The notes under the pieces were generated by a model. The model did no database searches. It worked only from the letters and a program-made list of their open reading frames with translations, and had not been told where the DNA came from. Source: Paenibacillus sp. 32352 (lineage in GTDB: Bacteria; Bacillota; Bacilli; Paenibacillales; NBRC-103111). From it: a DNA stretch of 64,000 bases. Position numbers and translations under genes: made by a program. The stretch spans positions 186,001 to 250,000 of the forward strand of contig NZ_MZNT01000009.1 in assembly GCF_002042965.1 (NCBI RefSeq), in the 5' to 3' direction. How positions within the stretch are numbered: the stretch's first letter is position 1; each line of letters opens with the position of its first letter. Shown piece after piece: positions 56,660-64,000 of the stretch.

Positions 56660-58432
56660 ATGATGTGGCGCTGGTTCGGGAAATCGTTAAAACGAAAAAT
56701 GTCCCTGTTTTTGCTGCTGGCGATTCTGCTGCCTTTGTTATTAACCGGGGTCGTCTCATATACGATCGCCACCTCCATTACGGAGGACAAGGCCAAGCAG
56801 TCCGGGATGAACACGCTGCGGCAGATTGGGGGTAAGCTAGATTTTATTATCGAGGATGTGGAGAGCATGTCCTTGTTCATTATCGGGCAGCGGGATATTC
56901 AAGCCTACTTGGATGATGAAAAGGAGGATGTCGTCCGGTTCACCTTGAACGTCGGCTTTTTAACCAATCTGGCCTTTTCCAAAAAGCATATTTCGAACAT
57001 TACGATTACAAGCGACACAGGAAAGCCTCCGCTTTCCAACACAACCGTACTCCAGTCCGGGCTTCCCGAGGTGCTGAAGCAAAATGAGCAGATTTACCAC
57101 AGCAGCACGCGATGGTGGACGCCCCTGTACGAGAATCAGACGACGGAAGGCTTGAAGAAGGTCATCTCCCTTGTGCGGCCTGTTCGCAGCACCAACAATT
57201 TTAAGAGTCTTGGAATGATTTCCATCAGCGTTGACGAGGCTGAGATCGCCCGGTATTTGACGGAAGCGGGGTGGGAATCGAGCGGCTTCGTGCTCCTGCT
57301 GGATCAGCAGGGCCGAGTATTATCGAGCGGCAAGCCCGAGTGGCTGAATCATATGATTACGGATCTGTTTCCGGATATGGGGGAGATGGAGGAAGACAGC
57401 GGCATTCTGAATTACGGGACGGGGAAGGAGCAGAAAACGATTCTGTATTATACGATCCCCGGACAGCGGTGGAAGCTGGTCGGCTTTATCCCGACCCAAA
57501 TTTACATGAAGCAGAACGGCTATGTGCTGATGGTAACGGCCGTAGCGGTTGGTCTTGCTTTGCTTATGGCGGCCGGACTTGTCATTTATTTTCTGCAATG
57601 GGTAACACGTCCGCTGACCAAGCTGACCCAAAATATGAAGGACATCAATCCGGATGAGCCGATCCCTCACTTTGAGGTGCGGAGCACGGATGAGGTCGGC
57701 CTGCTGCTGCGCAGCTACAACAAGCTGAGCGACCGTATCCAGCGTTTGAAGGAGCAGGTGCAGAAGAACGAGGCGATGAAGAAGGAAGCGGACATTCAAG
57801 CGCTGCAGGCGCAGATCAATCCGCACTTTTTGTACAATACGCTGTCGTCGATCCATTGGATCGCGCTGATGAATAAGGACCGGCAAATTGCCGAAATGGT
57901 CGGCGCCTTGAGTGATTTTCTCCGATTCAGCCTGAATAAGGGGGAGGAATTTTGCCCCGTCCAGCAGGAGGTGGCTCACGCGCAAAACTATGCTTATATC
58001 CAATCGATCCGTTTTCCGGAGCAATTCGAAATCGAGTTTTTCATCGATCCTGCCATGCTGCAAACCCCGATGCTGAAGCTGCTGCTGCAGCCATTGATCG
58101 AGAACAGCGTCATTCACGGGATTCAGAAGCGGAAAGAAAAAGGCCACGTATACGTTCACGGCGAGCTGCTCGGAGCATCGCGGATGAAATTTGTGGTGGA
58201 AGACACGGGAATCGGCATGGAGCCGGCCAGACTGAGGGAAATCCGCAGAAATATAAAGGCGGAGGATACCCGAACGGGGATGCCTAAACCAAGAGCCAGC
58301 TACGGACTGCGCAATGTCCATCAGAGGCTGCTCCTGCATTACGGCCATGAATCGGGGCTAGAGATAGACAGCGAGCCGGGAAAAGGAACGAAAATCTCGT
58401 TCACCATTCCAATAGGGGAGGAATTGACATGA
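56660..58432 (+). CDS. yesM: YesM-type sensor histidine kinase
   Basis: 590 residues. TM1 (SLFLLLAILLPLLLTGVVSYTIA), an extracellular Cache-like region to about residue 285, TM2 (VLMVTAVAVGLALLMAAGLVIYFL), HAMP, then the phospho-His motif ALQAQINPHFLYNTLSSIHW and an ATPase domain with LLLQPLIENSVIHG and VEDTGIGM. GGGGGAA precedes the ATG. It overlaps the YesN gene as ATGA, so the pair is made together. It should sense an outside sugar, directly or through the binding protein encoded downstream. Confidence 0.93.
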   Translation: MMWRWFGKSLKRKMSLFLLLAILLPLLLTGVVSYTIATSITEDKAKQSGMNTLRQIGGKLDFIIEDVESMSLFIIGQRDIQAYLDDEKEDVVRFTLNVGFLTNLAFSKKHISNITITSDTGKPPLSNTTVLQSGLPEVLKQNEQIYHSSTRWWTPLYENQTTEGLKKVISLVRPVRSTNNFKSLGMISISVDEAEIARYLTEAGWESSGFVLLLDQQGRVLSSGKPEWLNHMITDLFPDMGEMEEDSGILNYGTGKEQKTILYYTIPGQRWKLVGFIPTQIYMKQNGYVLMVTAVAVGLALLMAAGLVIYFLQWVTRPLTKLTQNMKDINPDEPIPHFEVRSTDEVGLLLRSYNKLSDRIQRLKEQVQKNEAMKKEADIQALQAQINPHFLYNTLSSIHWIALMNKDRQIAEMVGALSDFLRFSLNKGEEFCPVQQEVAHAQNYAYIQSIRFPEQFEIEFFIDPAMLQTPMLKLLLQPLIENSVIHGIQKRKEKGHVYVHGELLGASRMKFVVEDTGIGMEPARLREIRRNIKAEDTRTGMPKPRASYGLRNVHQRLLLHYGHESGLEIDSEPGKGTKISFTIPIGEELT

Positions 58433-60006
58433 GAATTTTGATTGTAGATGACGAGGTGATCATCCGCACCGGCTTGTGCACGGTGATCGACTGGAAGGAG
58501 CTCGGGATGGAGCTGCTGCCGCCGGCCTCCTCCGCGGAAGAAGCGCTTGAGCGGGTTACGGTGGAAAAGCCGCATATTATACTGACCGATATTCGCATGT
58601 CCGGTATGGACGGAATCGAATTGGCGCATAAGGTAAAGGCCATACTGCCTGACACCGAGATTGTCATTCTAACCGGCTATGACGATTTTACTTATGCCCA
58701 ACAGGCCCTAAGAGAAGGGGTTACGGATTATTTGCTTAAGACGAGCCGTCCTGAGGAAATCATTAAGGCTGCGTTGAAGGCAAAGCAGCGCATTCTGGAG
58801 AAGTGGGAGGCGCTCAAGCAGGAAACGGTCCAAACGGCGGCACTGCGCAGCCAGCTGCTGGAGCAGTTGATTATACAAGGGTTGGAACAGGAGAGCATTC
58901 CTGAGCAATTGCGGGTCTGGTTTTGCAAAAACGGCTTGCAGCAGCCGCAGGGCAAGACTGCGCCTATGAGGGTTATGCTCATATCTGCTTTGGGCTGGGG
59001 GGATAACCCGCTTGCAAGGCTTTTGCTTGGTGCCGCCGAAAATATGCTATTCGAGCTGCTCCCGACTGTCACGCTGCTTAAGAAGGACCGGATCGTGCTT
59101 GTGCTGCCTGCAGCGCCTGACATAGCGGACCGCGAAGTGCTGGAGCGTGCGCTGCTCCGGGTGGAGCAGACGTTGAAGTGCACCGTCTATGCAGCGGCGG
59201 GCTGTGCCGTTAACGACTACGCCGGGCTCAAAATGTCCTATCTGGAGGCGGAGCATGTGTTTTCTTTCCGGGGATTGGCCGGGGAGCGAGGGCTGTATAC
59301 GATCGATGAAGTGAAAGACCGCAAAGGAGGCAGGACCGTGTGCTCCCAGAAGGAGGAAGCCGAGCTTTCCGCCATCCTGATGAGCAATAATCCGACGGAG
59401 CTGCGGCACTGGGTGAATCAGAAGGTACGTTCCCAAATGGAGGACGCATCCGTGACGGCGTCGTCTTTGCAGGCTTATTTGCAGTCGATCCTTTTATCCG
59501 GGCACCGGTGGCTGGAGAGGGCTGGTTCGTGTGCCGGGGATTTGGCAGGCGGTCAAGAGCATGGACGTTCACAGCCTGCCGCCCATTTGTTTACCTGGGA
59601 GTCACCTGGCCAGCCTGAAGAAGATGTATTCCGGCTGCTGTCGGGAATGATGTCCGCTTATCATGAGTCCTTGGCGGAGAGCAAGTTCTCTTACATTCAT
59701 AAATCCATCGCCTATATCAAAGTTAATCTGGATAAGAATTTATCGCTTCAGCAGGTGGCGCAGTTCGTCCATTTGAACCCGAACCATTTCAGCGAAGTGT
59801 TCAAGAGAGAGACGGGTCTTAACTATATCGAGTTTGTAACCCAGGAACGGATGAGGCAGGCGGCCGAATGGCTGCAGGGCTCTCAGGCCAAAATCAGCGA
59901 AATCGCCAACCGCGTCGGATATGAGGACATCAAATATTTCGGCCAGCAGTTCAAGAAATACTCGGGGCATACCCCTTCGGACTATCGCCAGCTGTCAAAA
60001 GGCTGA
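58429..60006 (+). CDS. yesN: YesN-type response regulator with AraC DNA-binding domain
   Basis: 525 residues. The receiver domain begins RILIVDDEVIIRTGLCTVIDW, has the phospho-acceptor in ILTDIRMSGMDGIEL (about Asp55), and ILTGYDDFTYAQQALREGVTDYLLKTSRPEE with the switch Thr and Lys. A long helical linker follows, and a C-terminal AraC domain (SIAYIKVNLDKNLSLQQVAQFVHLNPNHFSEVFKRETG; AKISEIANRVGYEDIKYFGQQFKK). It should activate the transporter operon 100 bases downstream when phosphorylated by the overlapping YesM. Confidence 0.94.
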   Translation: MRILIVDDEVIIRTGLCTVIDWKELGMELLPPASSAEEALERVTVEKPHIILTDIRMSGMDGIELAHKVKAILPDTEIVILTGYDDFTYAQQALREGVTDYLLKTSRPEEIIKAALKAKQRILEKWEALKQETVQTAALRSQLLEQLIIQGLEQESIPEQLRVWFCKNGLQQPQGKTAPMRVMLISALGWGDNPLARLLLGAAENMLFELLPTVTLLKKDRIVLVLPAAPDIADREVLERALLRVEQTLKCTVYAAAGCAVNDYAGLKMSYLEAEHVFSFRGLAGERGLYTIDEVKDRKGGRTVCSQKEEAELSAILMSNNPTELRHWVNQKVRSQMEDASVTASSLQAYLQSILLSGHRWLERAGSCAGDLAGGQEHGRSQPAAHLFTWESPGQPEEDVFRLLSGMMSAYHESLAESKFSYIHKSIAYIKVNLDKNLSLQQVAQFVHLNPNHFSEVFKRETGLNYIEFVTQERMRQAAEWLQGSQAKISEIANRVGYEDIKYFGQQFKKYSGHTPSDYRQLSKG

Positions 60007-60041
60007 AAAAATTCCCCCATCACTCCGAAGTCTCTCCCGTT

Positions 60042-60068
60042 TTGCATGCCGGGACTGTCCCCTATACT
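60042..60068 (+). promoter_or_regulatory. Weak promoter before the third sugar-transport operon
   Basis: TATACT (60063-60068) with TTGCAT (60042-60047) 15 bases upstream, shorter than ideal. Poor -35 spacing suits a promoter that needs the YesN activator encoded just upstream. The conserved box seen at 1082 and 6701 is not present here. Confidence 0.45.
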
Positions 60069-60106
60069 TAAACCTGTAAAGAGAAGACCAAGGAGGGTAT
60101 AACAAT

Positions 60107-61444
60107 ATGAAAAAAGCGGCGGCGGCAGCACTCACAGCGGTTATGGCAACGGCTCTTCTGGCCGGCTGTGGTTCAACCGGTACGGACGGCAAAGCGGCTG
60201 GAGACAGCGGCAGCAAAGATAAAGCGCAGGCCAAAGTAAAGCTTTCCTTATGGCATAACTACACGGGCGACGATCTTCGTGCCAAAAACATGAGAGCGAT
60301 TATGGAGCAATTCAAGAAAGACCACCCGAACGTGGACCTGGATATTCAGGGGATTCCGCCCGATGGCTATAGAGCCCGTTTGAAAACGGTTGCTGCGGCA
60401 AACGAAATGCCGGATTTGTTCGTCATGTGGCCTGGGGTTATGACCAAAGAGTTCGTAGGCGGCGATTTGCTCCAGCCGATCAATGCGCTGCTGGACAGCA
60501 AGCCGGAGTGGAAGAATGGCTTCCTGCCGAATTCCTTCGATGATTTCACTATCGATGGCAAAACGTACAGCGCTCCGATGGGATTGTCCCCAACGTCAAT
60601 TCTTTACTATAACAAATCGATCTTCGATAAATATGGCGTGAAGCCGCCAAAAACATGGGATGACATGATGAGTCTCGTGGAAACGTTCAAAAAGAACAAT
60701 ATTACGCCTATCGCGCTGGGGAATAAAGCGGCTTGGCTGGCCCAGTCGAGTATTTTAAGCTCGCTGGCCGATCGTGTCACCGGCTCCGAATGGTTCTTGA
60801 ACGCCGCCAACCAAAAAGGCGCGAAGTTCACCGACCCGGAATTCATTCAAGCATTGACCTACCTGCAGCAGCTCGGCAAAGCGGGAGCGTTCCAGGAGGG
60901 CTTCAACAGCATCGACAATACGCAAATGGAGCAGTATTTCGCGCAGGGCAAGGCGGCAATGATGATCGACGGCGGCTGGGCGTTGACAAATCTTGCGGCG
61001 AGCGCATCCAAAGAAACATTGGATAACATGGCCGTCACCGTACTTCCGTCCGTACCAGGCGGCAAAGGCGATCCGAACTCGCTGTCCGGCGTTGTCGGCA
61101 CCGGTCTCGGCATGAGCAAGAAAACAACCGGCGCAGCCAAAGATGCGGCTTATGAATTGATCTATGCGTTATCCGGCCCTGCCGCTCAAAAGTCCACTCT
61201 GGAGAGCAATCAGCTGGTCAGCTACAAGGTAGAGCTGGATAAGACGAAAGTATCTTCCTTATTCGCGCAAGTCTATGAAATGCTCGGCAAAGTGAAAAGA
61301 ACGCCGGTATACGACGGCGTGCTGAGCTCTGCGGCAGCGGATGTAGTGAACAATGGCTTGCAGGAGCTGCTGATGGGCGGCAAGCCGGAGGATATCGCCA
61401 AGAAGATTCAGGAAGCGCAGGCGAAATCGGTGGGAGTCAAATAA
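60107..61444 (+). CDS. ABC transporter sugar-binding lipoprotein (CUT1)
   Basis: 445 residues. The signal peptide has lipobox LLAG-C (Cys21). The mature part reads VKLSLWHNYTGDDLRAKNMRAIMEQFKKDHPNVDLDIQGIPPDGYRARLKTVAAANEMPDLFVMWPG, typical of family 1 solute-binding proteins, and later MEQYFAQGKAAMMIDGGWALT. AAGGAGGG precedes the ATG. It is the first gene after YesM/YesN. The permease genes start 663 bases later, separated by a hairpin and two structured repeats, so the binding protein can be made in excess. The ligand is unknown. Confidence 0.93.
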   Translation: MKKAAAAALTAVMATALLAGCGSTGTDGKAAGDSGSKDKAQAKVKLSLWHNYTGDDLRAKNMRAIMEQFKKDHPNVDLDIQGIPPDGYRARLKTVAAANEMPDLFVMWPGVMTKEFVGGDLLQPINALLDSKPEWKNGFLPNSFDDFTIDGKTYSAPMGLSPTSILYYNKSIFDKYGVKPPKTWDDMMSLVETFKKNNITPIALGNKAAWLAQSSILSSLADRVTGSEWFLNAANQKGAKFTDPEFIQALTYLQQLGKAGAFQEGFNSIDNTQMEQYFAQGKAAMMIDGGWALTNLAASASKETLDNMAVTVLPSVPGGKGDPNSLSGVVGTGLGMSKKTTGAAKDAAYELIYALSGPAAQKSTLESNQLVSYKVELDKTKVSSLFAQVYEMLGKVKRTPVYDGVLSSAAADVVNNGLQELLMGGKPEDIAKKIQEAQAKSVGVK

Positions 61445-61462
61445 TGTAGCAGGACAGCAGAT

Positions 61463-61491
61463 GGCTCCAGTCTTGGCGAAAGGCTGGGGCC
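61463..61491 (+). terminator. Stem-loop after the binding-protein gene
   Basis: GGCTCCAG and CTGGGGCC pair around a 13-base loop, followed by only a weak T stretch (ATTGGTTT). It is more likely a partial stop or message stabiliser than a full terminator. Confidence 0.5.
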
Positions 61492-61543
61492 ATTGGTTTC
61501 TCTGGAGCGAATCAGCTGGCGAGAAGCCGGAGGTACTCGAAAT

Positions 61544-61690
61544 ATGGCTAATGTATCTCCGGTGAGATATGCCCCTCCAGCCGCTGTTGTTACCAGGAAA
61601 ATTCGAATGTATTTTATAAGTTTTTTTCCTGGAAACAAAGGCGGACGCTATCGCTCTTCCGAGGCATATCTCACCTCCGTTTTAGCCAAT
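61544..61690 (-). repeat. Structured intergenic element, copy D (reversed)
   Basis: Reads as the element only on the minus strand. The outer helix is a perfect 13-bp GGTGAGATATGCC (61561-61573) with GGCATATCTCACC (61663-61675). The inner helix is TTGTTACCAGGAAAA (61587-61601) with TTTTCCTGGAAACAA (61624-61638). In element orientation it has AGAGCGATAGCGTCCGCCTTTG, split by the helix, and AACAGCGGCTGGAGGGG. The flanks GGCTAA/TTAGCC extend the stem. It faces copy C head to head. Confidence 0.8.
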
Positions 61691-61823
61691 TTCGCGGGGA
61701 AGCAGGCTTCTCTATTTGCCGAGTATCGCTCTCGAGAAACTGTATTAATGCTAAAGTTATCAGTTTCGCCAGATGAAACTGGATATTTTTTTAAAATAGT
61801 ACTCAAAAAAATGTGAAAGGTAA

Positions 61824-62076
61824 TAGGTGAGATACCTCACCGATAGGCTGTAGAGGAACCCTATCGTACTGAAAAATAGCTAAAGGTAGGTGGGGTACCC
61901 CCTGCAGGAGCGATAGCGACCGCCTTTGTTCTCGGAAAATACCCGCTGCAGAGCAAATATAATCAATATTTTCTGAGAACAACAGTGGCCGGAAGGGGAT
62001 ACCCCACTGGGAGTACCAAAGCAATTTTTCAGATTTTCAGGTTTCTCGACAAACACTGGGTGAGATACCTCACCGA
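61824..62076 (+). repeat. Structured intergenic element, copy C
   Basis: Core 61871-62024. Outer helix GTGGGGTACCCC (61890-61901) with GGGGATACCCCAC (61995-62007). Inner helix TTTGTTCTCGGAAAATA (61925-61941) with TATTTTCTGAGAACAA (61967-61982). Conserved tracts are CAGGAGCGATAGCG, ACCGCCTTTG and AACAGTGGCCGGAAGGGG. The same 16-base palindrome GGTGAGATACCTCACC stands on both sides (61826-61841 and 62059-62074). The element ends about 30 bases before the permease start codon. Confidence 0.82.
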
Positions 62077-62107
62077 AACACCTGTAGATTTTTTTAGGAG
62101 GGAAGTC

Positions 62108-62983
62108 ATGACATCAGCGGCACGCATACGGGGGTTCATAACAGTTGCGCTTCTTCCGGCCTTTGTGCTATACGCTTTTTTTGTTATCATACCGGTGTTT
62201 TGGTCCGCTTATTACGGTTTTTTTGACTGGAAGGGGATCGGAGCTGCGAAGTTTATCGGCTTCGACAATTATGCGGAGGTCATCAAGGATCCGATTTTTT
62301 GGAAGTCGTTCAAAAACAATATGCTGATCGTGGCGGCATCCGTATTCGGCCAGGTGCCCATTGCCTTGGTGCTTGCCATTGTATTATTGAAAAACACGCT
62401 GTTTCAACGTATGATCCGCGCCTCCATTTTTATGCCGATGGTGCTTTCATCCGTAGTCGTAGGGATTATTTGGGGCTATATCTATCATCCGCAAATTGGG
62501 ATTTTGAACTTTTTGCTGGAAAACCTGGGTCTTGCCTCGTGGAAAAAAGCATGGCTCTCCGATCCGAAAATTTCGATGTATGCCATCATGGTGCCGATTA
62601 TTTGGAATTATATCGGTCCGTACATGATTATGTTCATCGCTGCGCTGCAAAACATTTCCCCGGAAATTGACGATGCTTCGCAGATCGACGGTGTCGGTCC
62701 GGTGCGCAAGCTGTTCGTCATTACACTGCCGATGATTTGGGATACGATCAAGGTTGCGGTCGTTCTATGTATTTCCGGAAGCTTGAAGGCGTTCGACTTG
62801 ATCTACGTGATGACCGGCGGCGGTCCTGCTCATTCCACGGAGCTGCTCGCTTCTTATATGTACAATAATACGTTCAACGTGTTCCGTTATGGCTACGGCA
62901 GCGCCGTGTCGACGGCGATCATTATTCTGAGCTTGGCCTTGATCGTAGGAAGCCAATATTTGATGAAGCGGGAAACGAGATAA
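62108..62983 (+). CDS. ABC sugar transporter permease (MalF-like)
   Basis: 291 residues from an ATG with GGAGGGA upstream; the frame that runs back to 61985 crosses the repeat and is not coding. Six membrane segments, beginning FITVALLPAFVLYAFFVIIPVFWSAYYGFFDW, and the coupling motif DDASQIDGVGPVRKLFVITLPMI are present. It pairs with the permease encoded next and the binding protein upstream. No ATPase gene lies in the operon as seen. Confidence 0.94.
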   Translation: MTSAARIRGFITVALLPAFVLYAFFVIIPVFWSAYYGFFDWKGIGAAKFIGFDNYAEVIKDPIFWKSFKNNMLIVAASVFGQVPIALVLAIVLLKNTLFQRMIRASIFMPMVLSSVVVGIIWGYIYHPQIGILNFLLENLGLASWKKAWLSDPKISMYAIMVPIIWNYIGPYMIMFIAALQNISPEIDDASQIDGVGPVRKLFVITLPMIWDTIKVAVVLCISGSLKAFDLIYVMTGGGPAHSTELLASYMYNNTFNVFRYGYGSAVSTAIIILSLALIVGSQYLMKRETR

Positions 62984-63002
62984 ACGAATGGGAGGGAATA
63001 CG

Positions 63003-63875
63003 ATGGAATCCGGATATGCAGTGAAGACGACCGCCTTCCCTCAAGGGCAAACCGGGCAAAAGGTAAAGAGGGGCTCCATCAACATCATGCTCACGCTTTA
63101 CGCTTTAGTTACGCTGTACCCGTTATTTTGGTTATTCATGAGTGCGTTCAAAAACAATGAGGAGTTTTTCTCGGCTCCTTTTTCATTACCGGCGCAGTGG
63201 CATTGGGATAATTTCAGCCGCGCTTGGGAAGTATCCGGTATGGGCATTTCGCTTATTAACTCTACCATTGTTACTATTGCTTCCTTGGTGCTTACTCTGG
63301 TGCTTGGAGCGCTTGCAGCTTATGTATTGGCAAGATTCGAGTTCAAGCTGAAGCCTCTGATGATGGGACTTTTCCTGCTTGGCATGCTGATTCCCATTCA
63401 CAGCACGCTGGTGCCGCTATTTATTATTATGAAAAAAATCGGGCTGCTGGACAGCTACGGGGCGTTGATTTTGCCCTACACCGCTTTTGAGCTGCCGCTT
63501 GCTATATTCGTAACCGCCGCTTATTTAACCTCTGTTCCTAAAGAAATTGAGGAAGCTGCGCTAATGGACGGAACCGGGTACTGGGGCATCTTTTTCCGTA
63601 TCATGCTGCCTCTTAGTATTCCTGCGTTGTCTACCGTCGCTATTCTCGCTTTCTTACGATTCTGGAACGATTTTGCGTTTGCACTTGTGTTTATCAGCAA
63701 GCCCGCTCTGAAAACGCTGCCGCTCAGTCTCTCGGTGTTCGCTACCGGCTATTCCACGGATTACAAGCTGACGATGGCCGCATTATCCATTGCCGTGCTG
63801 CCGACGATCATCGTGTTCCTGCTATTTCAGGAGCAGATCATGAAAGGAATGACGGCAGGGGCCGTAAAGGGGTAA
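63003..63875 (+). CDS. ABC sugar transporter permease (MalG-like)
   Basis: 290 residues from an ATG with GGGAGGG 6 bases upstream. Six membrane segments, starting INIMLTLYALVTLYPLFWLFMSAFK, and the coupling motif EEAALMDGTGYWGIFFRIMLPLSIPALST are present; the end QEQIMKGMTAGAVKG is typical of this group. It follows the first permease by 19 bases. Together they form the channel of the third importer. Confidence 0.94.
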   Translation: MESGYAVKTTAFPQGQTGQKVKRGSINIMLTLYALVTLYPLFWLFMSAFKNNEEFFSAPFSLPAQWHWDNFSRAWEVSGMGISLINSTIVTIASLVLTLVLGALAAYVLARFEFKLKPLMMGLFLLGMLIPIHSTLVPLFIIMKKIGLLDSYGALILPYTAFELPLAIFVTAAYLTSVPKEIEEAALMDGTGYWGIFFRIMLPLSIPALSTVAILAFLRFWNDFAFALVFISKPALKTLPLSLSVFATGYSTDYKLTMAALSIAVLPTIIVFLLFQEQIMKGMTAGAVKG

Positions 63876-63925
63876 AATGGAATCGAAGGAAAATAAAATC
63901 AAGGATAAGCAGGGAGGAACGGAGC

Positions 63926-64000
63926 ATGGCATTGTCCAATCGTATCGGCGTTATTGTCGACAGCTTTGGTATCGGTGTGCGTGAAGGCTTGAAAAAGGCG
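63926..64000 (+). CDS. Sugar-phosphate isomerase/epimerase-like protein, 3' end outside window
   Basis: Only the first 25 residues are present: ALSNRIGVIVDSFGIGVREG and so on after the initiator Met. The opening resembles AP-endonuclease-2-fold sugar-phosphate isomerases/epimerases, which often follow CUT1 transporters. GGGAGGAACGGAGC precedes the ATG. It lies 50 bases after the second permease, so it is probably in the operon and acts on the imported sugar. The fragment is too short for certainty. Confidence 0.5.
   Translation, partial: MALSNRIGVIVDSFGIGVREGLKKA

Noticed and set aside
57320-58348. 342-codon minus-strand frame
   Set aside because: Opposite the YesM catalytic region; His/Leu/Arg-rich shadow composition and no motif.
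61493-61816. 107-codon plus-strand frame
   Set aside because: It crosses structured element copy D and has no binding site; the helices explain the sequence better than coding.
61826-62074. Repeated GGTGAGATACCTCACC as a CRISPR-like array
   Set aside because: Only two copies, 217 bases apart, each a self-complementary hairpin framing another structure; no cas genes.

Overview
The window looks like part of a chromosome from a Paenibacillus-type member of the Bacillota. The evidence is the mixed GC content, strong AGGAGG-type ribosome binding sites, frequent TTG/GTG starts, YesM/YesN two-component pairs next to CUT1 sugar ABC transporters, many glycoside hydrolases, and a tRNA with an encoded CCA end. 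There is no phage, intact insertion sequence or CRISPR array. The genus is inferred from gene content, not proved.

Layout. (1) 1-10.3 kb is a glycan-use locus: the C-terminal part of a YesM-type sensor kinase, a sugar-binding lipoprotein, an AraC regulator, a GH2 beta-galactosidase and a GH38 alpha-mannosidase. (2) 10.4-11.6 kb holds gluQ and tRNA-Asp, an enzyme beside its own substrate tRNA. (3) 11.8-26.2 kb is an accessory stretch of small detoxification-like enzymes: GNAT acetyltransferases (one an AAC(6')-like gene broken by a single amber codon), VOC proteins, HAD phosphatases, a HIT protein, a sensor kinase without a partner, and an SDR/TetR pair with a clear operator. Two promoters here carry LexA-like boxes. 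(4) 26.2-37 kb is a second glycan locus: an LplB/YtcP-type transporter with its binding protein, a membrane-bound AraC regulator, a GH115-like alpha-glucuronidase and a GH42 beta-galactosidase. (5) 37.2-39.3 kb has two membrane proteins on the minus strand. (6) 39.5-49.5 kb is a probable Zur-controlled metal locus: a zinc-ligand-free L33 paralogue, a FecBCD-type importer and a complete ChlI/ChlD/CobN-like chelatase. (7) 49.6-51.1 kb encodes a membrane-anchored PASTA pseudokinase. (8) 51.2-56.5 kb is a minus-strand, partly GC-rich D-amino-acid operon: YheO/DauR-like regulator, D-threonine-aldolase-like enzyme, D-aminoacylase, RidA and an Eis-like acetyltransferase. (9) 56.6-64 kb is a third sugar locus: YesM, YesN, binding protein, two permeases and the start of a sugar-phosphate isomerase gene.

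Two things stand out. First, a structured intergenic element of about 150-250 nt occurs four times (6.9, 37.1, 61.6 and 61.9 kb). Its helices are kept by paired base changes while the sequence differs, and two copies lie head to head between a binding-protein gene and its permease gene. Second, the metal locus joins a three-part tetrapyrrole-type chelatase to an ABC importer and an L33 zinc-sparing paralogue behind two Zur-like boxes, with no cobalamin or chlorophyll genes in view. This suggests metal scavenging through a chelate rather than cofactor synthesis. No database search was possible; functions rest on motifs visible in the translations.
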